This document shows positions 1 through 6,914 of a stretch of DNA of 6,914 nucleotides, piece by piece. The DNA is from Vicinamibacteria bacterium (GTDB taxonomy: Bacteria > Acidobacteriota > Vicinamibacteria > Vicinamibacterales > 2-12-FULL-66-21). The notes beneath the pieces were generated by a model that searched no databases, was not told where the DNA came from, and saw nothing but the letters and a program-made list of their open reading frames with translations. The stretch is taken from contig JAICSD010000242.1 of NCBI GenBank assembly GCA_025937075.1, positions 1 through 6,914 of the forward strand. The letters run 5' to 3'. Made by a program: the position numbers and the translations under genes. Numbering within the stretch: the stretch's first letter is position 1; each line of letters begins with the position of its first letter.

Positions 1-158
1 ACAGCGGGATCAAGGTCGAGTCCGTGAACAACGGCGTCGTGTTGCTGTCGGGCACGACGAAGTCGCACGCGGCGTACGTACAGTCCGTTGAAGTGGCAGA
101 TGCCGTTCCCGGCGTGAAACGCGTCTCGTCGGAAGTCGTCCTCGAACCCGGTTCGTAG
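1..158 (+). CDS. BON-domain protein, C-terminal fragment
   Basis: This is an open frame from base 3 to a TAG stop at 156-158, giving 51 residues; the 5' end lies outside the window. The peptide runs GIKVESVNNGVVLLSGTT, then AAYVQSVEVADAVPGVKRVSSEV, and ends in a short EPGS tail. The pattern of a strand containing 'NGVVLLSG', a helix with alternating hydrophobics, and a 'VPGVKRV' strand is the signature of a BON domain, a module of about 60 residues that binds phospholipid or envelope surfaces, as in OsmY-type periplasmic proteins. Only the last copy is visible, so I cannot tell whether the protein has one BON domain or several, or a signal peptide. A hairpin starts seven bases after the stop, so the gene probably ends its own transcript. 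Function beyond envelope association is not deducible. Confidence 0.8.
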   Translation, partial: SGIKVESVNNGVVLLSGTTKSHAAYVQSVEVADAVPGVKRVSSEVVLEPGS

Positions 159-164
159 ACTGGT

Positions 165-200
165 GGCCGCTGGGTCCCCGGGGACTCAGCGGTCGTTCTT
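165..200 (+). terminator. Probable intrinsic terminator after the BON gene
   Basis: The arm CCGCTGGGTCCCC (167-179) is followed directly by GGGGACTCAGCGG (180-192). The two pair along all 13 positions, with one G·U wobble (173 with 186), and the stem extends outward through 166·193 (G·U) and 165-194 (G-C). The centre has no spacer, so the inner C/G pairs must open to form the loop. The following bases, TCGTTCTT, are only moderately T-rich. The position just after a stop codon and before the next gene supports a terminator role. As DNA it is a near-perfect palindrome, so a protein-binding site is a less likely alternative. Confidence 0.55.
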
Positions 201-219
201 CGGTCGAGAGCGCATCCCC

Positions 220-283
220 TGTACGTTTTCCTCGCGTTCAGCGTTTATATCTTCGGCGGGCACCTCCAGTATCCTGTCGCACC
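220..283 (+). promoter_or_regulatory. Possible promoter region of the M28 peptidase gene
   Basis: Between the hairpin and the start codon lies the only AT-richer patch of this gap, GCGTTTATATCTTC (241-254), followed by TATCCT at 270-275. TATATC (246-251) and TATCCT each match four of six positions of the sigma-70 -10 consensus. Neither has a good TTGACA-like element at 16-18 bases. TATCCT ends 8 bases before the ATG, and no clear Shine-Dalgarno sequence precedes that ATG. If TATCCT is the real -10, the mRNA would be leaderless or nearly so. This is a weak prediction made by eye. Confidence 0.25.
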
Positions 284-1894
284 ATGCACAGACTCTTCCC
301 GGGAACCGTAGTCGCCGTCGCGCTGGCGTTGTCGATTTCGAGTCCGGTCGGGCAGGCCCGGTTCAGTGCCGCGCGCATCAAAGCCCACGTCACGTTTCTC
401 TCGGACGACCTCCTCGAAGGACGCGAGGCGGGAACACGAGGGCACGAGATCGCAGCGCGCTACATCGCGGACGAATTCGCGCAGATGGGCGTCGAGCCGG
501 GAGGGACCGACGGGACATATTTCGAGCGAGCGGAGTTCTCCGAGACATCGTTGACCGGGCCTCCGGCAACTCTCGTCGTGAAGACGTCAGCCGGTGAGCG
601 TACGTTCACGAAGGGCGACAAGGTCATCCTCGGATCGAGGGAGGGCGGAGCCGTGGAGGTCTCCGCGCCACTCGTCTTCGTTGGCTATGGCGTGTCCGAT
701 GCCGCGCTCGGGATCGAAGATTACAAAGGCATCGATGCCGCCGGCAAGATTGTGGTCGCGCTCTCGGGGACGCCGAAGGGCATCGACAGCGAGATCGGGG
801 CGCACCTGCAAAGCAGCGTGCCTCGCATGGCCGCAGAGCACGGCGCAGTGGCCGTCATCGAGATTGCCATAGGGCTGCCGGACGCCATTCTCAAAGCGAT
901 CGGAGATGAGCCGAGCACCACGTGGGTGGACAAGGAGGGACGGCCGTTTGGCCCGTCAGGTTTGAAAGCCGGCGCGCTTTTGTCCGCTGACGTCGCATCC
1001 GACTTTTTCCGCGGCACCCCGGTCAGCTTCGACGAAATCCGCCAGGCGATCGAGAAGACGGGCAAGCCGCCAGCCTCGTTCGACATGCATGCGACGGCGA
1101 CGCTGAAGGTCTCGACGAAGGAGCGGCGGTTCTCGAGTCCGGAGGTCATCGGACGGATTGAAGGCGCCGATCCCCGGCTGAAAGACCAGTACGTCGCGCT
1201 GATGGCGCACGCCGATCACATCGGGATCAGTACGGCCGGCAGCGGCGATCGCATCAACAACGGCGCGCTCGACAACGCGTCAGGGTTGGCGATGCTGCTC
1301 GAAGTCGGACGCGCGTTCGAAACGGCTCCCGCCCCTCCGCGCCGCTCCATTCTTCTCATCGCCAACACAGCCGAGGAGAAAGGATTGCTCGGCGCCGACT
1401 ACTTTGCGCACAATCCGACGGTCCCGATCGACCATATCTCCGCAGCCATCGACCTCGACATGCCGTTACTGCTCTATGACTTCACCGACGTGGTCGCATA
1501 CGGCGCGAGCCATTCCACGGTTGAAAAAGCCTTTCGCGAAGCTGGGAAAGCCATGGGCGTGACGCTCTCGCCCGACCCGATGCCCGACCAGGCCCTGTTC
1601 GTCCGGTCAGATCACTACCCGATGGTGAAAGCCGGTGTGCCCGCCGTCATGCTCGCGACGGGAATGGCCAACGGAGGCAAGGCCGCCTGGGACGATTTCC
1701 TCGCGCATCACTACCATCAACCATCGGACGACGTATCACAGCCGATCCGGTGGGACGCGGGGGCGAAGTTTGCCGACCTGAATTACCGGGCGGTGCACAT
1801 GCTCGCGGACGCCGCAGTGCCCGCTCGATGGTACGAGGGCGATTACTTCGGAAACGTGTTCGCGCCGCACGCACCCAAGGCGGTGCGGCACTGA
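284..1894 (+). CDS. Secreted M28-family zinc aminopeptidase with PA insert
   Basis: The product is 536 residues. It is predicted to remove N-terminal residues from peptides outside the cytoplasm using two zinc ions. Residues 1-25 form a signal peptide (basic start, hydrophobic core, cleavage likely after GQA). Residues about 30-70 carry the usual M28 lead-in (FLSDDLLEGREAGTRGH). Residues about 128-270 hold a protease-associated (PA) type insert (VFVGYGV, then DYKGIDAAGKIVV). The catalytic domain follows from about 290. Its ligands and catalytic residues are all present: H309 and D311 in AHADHIG, D330 in GALDNASG, E364 (general base) and E365 in TAEEKGLLG, D392 in DLDM, and H478 in YHQPSDD. 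RSDHYPMVKAGVPAVML (about 441-457) is the usual substrate-pocket segment. The ATG lacks a clear ribosome binding site, but the signal peptide follows it directly, which supports this start. Substrate preference cannot be read from sequence. No lipobox cysteine is seen, so the product is periplasmic or secreted. Confidence 0.9.
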   Translation: MHRLFPGTVVAVALALSISSPVGQARFSAARIKAHVTFLSDDLLEGREAGTRGHEIAARYIADEFAQMGVEPGGTDGTYFERAEFSETSLTGPPATLVVKTSAGERTFTKGDKVILGSREGGAVEVSAPLVFVGYGVSDAALGIEDYKGIDAAGKIVVALSGTPKGIDSEIGAHLQSSVPRMAAEHGAVAVIEIAIGLPDAILKAIGDEPSTTWVDKEGRPFGPSGLKAGALLSADVASDFFRGTPVSFDEIRQAIEKTGKPPASFDMHATATLKVSTKERRFSSPEVIGRIEGADPRLKDQYVALMAHADHIGISTAGSGDRINNGALDNASGLAMLLEVGRAFETAPAPPRRSILLIANTAEEKGLLGADYFAHNPTVPIDHISAAIDLDMPLLLYDFTDVVAYGASHSTVEKAFREAGKAMGVTLSPDPMPDQALFVRSDHYPMVKAGVPAVMLATGMANGGKAAWDDFLAHHYHQPSDDVSQPIRWDAGAKFADLNYRAVHMLADAAVPARWYEGDYFGNVFAPHAPKAVRH

Positions 1895-1896
1895 GA

Positions 1897-3364
1897 TCAC
1901 TCGTCGGGAGCTGATTGTGTGCGTTCCGCGGCAGCCGGATGGCTGTGCGCTCGTGCGCCGCGGCGCCGCCGAACGATCAACAGCAATCCGCGAATCAGGA
2001 CCGCGCACGCAAGCCACGTGGCGATTGCCCCGAGCGGATACGCGACGGCGCGCGGGTACCAGAGGGCGAGCACGGCGATTCCGGCGAGCACTGCGCCTGC
2101 CATCAGCGCAATCGTGGATTCGACCGGTTCGAGGACGCGGGTGTTCGTGATCGCCGCGGCGACGGTGTTGCCGACGCGGACCGCGCCAGCCGCGACGCGG
2201 CCGCCGCTGCTCGACGCGCCGCCGGCAGAGCGATGGCGCGCGGGCGCGCCGGGCGCGCGGACCCGGTTGCGCTGCAGCACGACTTCGGTCGCATTCGCCA
2301 GATCGTCGAGGTACATCGCCTGCATCTGGTGCGCGAAGCCCTCATCCTCGACGATCACGTCGAGCTCGCGATTACCCAGCCAGCTCGCGAGGTTCAGGTT
2401 CGTCGAGCCCACGCGCGCCCACCGGCCGTCGGCCACGGCGGTCTTCGCGTGAATCATCGAGCCGTTCCACTCGAAGACGCGAACGCCGCCGTCGATGAGC
2501 GGCCGATACCCCGCGCGGGAAAACAGCCGGACCGTCGGAATGTCCGACGCGCCGGGGACGAGCAGCCGCACGTCGACGCCGTCCCGGGCGGCCGCGCGCA
2601 GCGCGGCAACGTACGCGGCCGTTCCGCCGTAGTACGCGTCGGTCAGCCACAGCGTGCGTCGCGCCATCGCGGCGATCATTTGATCGATGCGATAGATGTC
2701 GGCGGTGTTCGGCACGGTCGCGACGACGCGCAGCGACAGCGATCCTGCAGGCGGCGGCGCCTCGCCGAGGCTGTCGTCCGGAAGCGGCGTGCCGGCCGCG
2801 GCCCAGGCGTCCGCGAACGCCGCGTCGACATCAGCCACCGCAGGCCCTTCGATCTCGATGCCGGTGTCGCGCCACGGGTCCAGACGTCGATCGGGACGGC
2901 CGACCCACGCCTGACCGACGCAGAGCCCGGTCACGAACGCGACGGAACTGTCGACGACGATCGCTTTGCGATGGTCGCGGCTCAGCCATCCGAGCGGACG
3001 ATCGAAGCGGGGCGGGTTGTAGCAGCGGACGTCGATCCCGCCGGCGCGCAGACGATTCCAGAACGCGCGCGAGGTTTTCCCGAACCCGCCCATCCAGTCG
3101 TAGAGCAAACGCACGCGGACGCCTTCGCGCGCCTTTTCCAGGAGCGCGTCCGCGAACATCCGTCCCTGCGCATCCTCGTGGATGATGTACATCTCGAAGT
3201 GAATCGTTGATCGGGCGCCCTCGATGGCGCGCAGCCAGGCCGGATAGTTCTCCCTCGCGTCCTTCAGGAGGACGACGCGATTGCCTTCTCGCAGCGGCGC
3301 GCCAGAGGCGCGCGAAAAGAGCTGCGTCGCGAGCTCGCGGACCGACAGGCCGTTGGCGCGAGTC

Positions 3365-3372
<8 letters not shown>
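1897..3372 (-). CDS. Cardiolipin synthase/phospholipase D-like enzyme with C-terminal membrane anchor
   Basis: The product is 491 residues with two phospholipase D catalytic motifs: H134-R-K136-x4-D141 (HRKAIVVD) and H308-A-K310-x4-D315 (HAKTAVAD) followed by GSTN (322-325). Two HKD motifs in one chain form a single active site that works through a phosphohistidine intermediate. The closest well-known role is cardiolipin synthesis from phosphatidylglycerol; phospholipid hydrolysis or head-group exchange is also possible. The first motif is followed by TGLCVG where classical Cls enzymes have GGxN. There is no N-terminal membrane segment. Instead, a Gly/Ala/Ser/Pro linker (about 368-391) leads to two hydrophobic helices (about 420-438 and 444-467) and a basic tail (RRRR). 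The start is GTG at 3372, overlapping the end of the Ca2+-ATPase gene by 8 bases; only a weak GGATGG precedes it, so coupling to upstream translation is likely. The family assignment is firm, the exact lipid reaction is not. Confidence 0.85.
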
Positions 3373-6157
<2,785 letters not shown>

Positions 6158-6185
6158 GCTATCATCGCGCCGTCAGGAGCGTACG
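6158..6185. promoter_or_regulatory. 28-base divergent start region with VIT-gene ribosome binding site
   Basis: This is all the DNA between the two divergent start codons. For the + strand gene it holds AGGAG at 6175-6179, six bases before the ATG at 6186. It is a good Shine-Dalgarno sequence at normal spacing, and the clearest in the window. TATCAT at 6160-6165 resembles a -10 element and would give a leader of about 14 bases, but I see no -35 partner at the right distance. On the minus strand no clear ribosome binding site or promoter is visible. Full promoters for both genes would have to reach into the opposite gene's first codons. Confidence 0.45.
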
Positions 6186-6878
6186 ATGCAACCTGTTGAA
6201 CGGCATCGGAGTAATCGGATTGGATGGCTGCGCGCGGCCGTGCTCGGCGCGAACGACGGCATCGTGTCGACGGCGAGCCTCGTCGTCGGCGTTGCCGCCG
6301 CGGATGCGTCGCGCCAGGCGGTTCTGCTTGCCGGCGTGGCTGGCCTCGTGGCCGGCGCGCTGTCGATGGCTGCCGGAGAGTTCGTCTCCGTCAGCTCGCA
6401 GGCCGACACGGAGCGTGCGGATCTTGCGCTGGAGCGGATCGAACTTGCGACAAAGCCGGACGCGGAGGAAGACGAGCTGACCGAGATCTACGTGAGACGG
6501 GGGCTCGATACGGACCTTGCGCGAACCGTCGCACGGCAATTGATGAAGAAGGATGCGTTGACCGCGCATGCACGAGACGAGCTGGGGCTGACCGCCGAGT
6601 TCGCTGCGCGTCCGCTGCAGGCCGCGATGGCCTCGGCGGCGACGTTCGCGGTGGGCGCCAGCGTTCCGGTGCTGACGATCCTCTTCGCGCCGCTGCACTC
6701 GCTCGTGCTGATCATCTCGATCATCTCGCTCCTGTGTCTGGCGGCGCTCGGCACGGCGGCGGCGAGGCTTGGGGGGGCGCCGCTCTGGGTCGGCGCGGCG
6801 CGGGTGGCGATCTGGGGTGCGGTGGCCATGGCGGTGACCGATGCCGTGGGGCGGCTTTTCGGTACGACGGTCGGGTGA
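6186..6878 (+). CDS. VIT1/CCC1-family Fe2+/Mn2+ transporter
   Basis: The product is 230 residues, typical for bacterial VIT-family proteins, which move ferrous iron or manganese out of the cytosol, probably in exchange for protons. TM1 (about 15-38) carries LGANDGIVSTASLVVG, and TM2 (about 45-66) carries GALSMAAGEFVSVSSQ; both are family hallmarks. A cytosolic helical segment (about 72-142) is rich in acidic residues. Three more membrane helices follow (about 146-168, 172-194, 203-225). D24 and M61 have the same 37-residue spacing as the transport-path D43 and M80 of eucalyptus VIT1. With the same offset, E83, E86, E94 and E97 match four glutamates of its metal-binding domain. The fifth-helix side is less conserved (H128, D131, E132 instead of the Met/Glu set). 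The ATG has AGGAG at six bases. Iron versus manganese cannot be settled from sequence. Confidence 0.92.
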   Translation: MQPVERHRSNRIGWLRAAVLGANDGIVSTASLVVGVAAADASRQAVLLAGVAGLVAGALSMAAGEFVSVSSQADTERADLALERIELATKPDAEEDELTEIYVRRGLDTDLARTVARQLMKKDALTAHARDELGLTAEFAARPLQAAMASAATFAVGASVPVLTILFAPLHSLVLIISIISLLCLAALGTAAARLGGAPLWVGAARVAIWGAVAMAVTDAVGRLFGTTVG

Positions 6879-6894
6879 GATGGCGGGTCGTGTT

Positions 6895-6914
6895 AACTCC
6901 CAACTCCCAACTCC
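6895..6914. repeat. AACTCCC heptamer tandem repeat, cut by window end
   Basis: Units AACTCCC lie at 6895-6901 and 6902-6908, and six bases of a third at 6909-6914, where the window stops. All visible units are identical. The array begins 17 bases after the stop codon of the VIT-family gene. The minus strand reads as GGG runs separated by AGTT. Its full length and what lies beyond are not visible, so it may be a short intergenic array or the edge of a longer one. Confidence 0.7.

Noticed and set aside
163..597. 144-codon + strand frame overlapping the peptidase start
   Set aside because: Its C-terminal part is an Arg-rich out-of-frame reading of the peptidase gene. It starts within the hairpin and shows no domain.
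2235..2262. GC-only symmetric stretch (GGCGCGCC and neighbours)
   Set aside because: It encodes the Ala/Pro/Arg/Gly linker of the phospholipase D protein; codon bias in low-complexity sequence explains it better than a regulatory site.
1915..3210. 431-codon open frame on the + strand opposite the phospholipase D gene
   Set aside because: It is very rich in Arg, Ala, Asp and Gly with no recognisable domain, and lies wholly antisense to a gene with clear catalytic motifs. Long antisense frames are expected at this GC content.

Overview
The window is GC-rich bacterial chromosome with tightly packed genes. It holds four complete protein genes and the 3' end of a fifth. No gap without a gene exceeds about 125 bases, and I see no tRNA, rRNA, CRISPR array, insertion sequence or phage gene. 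The high GC content and the gene families (a secreted M28 peptidase with a protease-associated insert, a two-HKD phospholipase D with a membrane tail, a SERCA-like calcium pump and a VIT/CCC1 transporter) fit a soil or sediment bacterium. Acidobacteriota, for example Vicinamibacterales, is my best guess. This rests on gene style only, and other high-GC phyla are not excluded.

Layout, left to right. Positions 1-158 (+) are the C-terminal 51 codons of a BON-domain protein, followed by a G·U-containing hairpin at 165-194 that looks like its terminator. Positions 284-1894 (+) encode a secreted M28 zinc aminopeptidase with every metal ligand present. It converges on the next gene with only two bases between stop codons. 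Positions 1897-3372 (-) encode a cardiolipin synthase/phospholipase D-type enzyme, and 3365-6157 (-) a P-type Ca2+-ATPase. These two overlap by 8 bases and must form an operon read from right to left, pump first. Positions 6186-6878 (+) encode a VIT/CCC1-family Fe2+/Mn2+ transporter, divergent from the pump with only 28 bases between the start codons. A heptamer tandem repeat (AACTCCC) begins after it and runs off the window end.

How they fit together. The pump, the phospholipid enzyme and the VIT transporter all act at the cytoplasmic membrane. Two move divalent cations out of the cytosol, and the third would make or remodel anionic lipid. A cation/membrane-homeostasis cluster is reasonable but inferred from position only. 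The BON protein and the peptidase look like unrelated neighbours acting in the envelope. I found no convincing undescribed system. The points most worth following are the pump-lipid enzyme overlap, the compressed divergent control region and the edge repeat.
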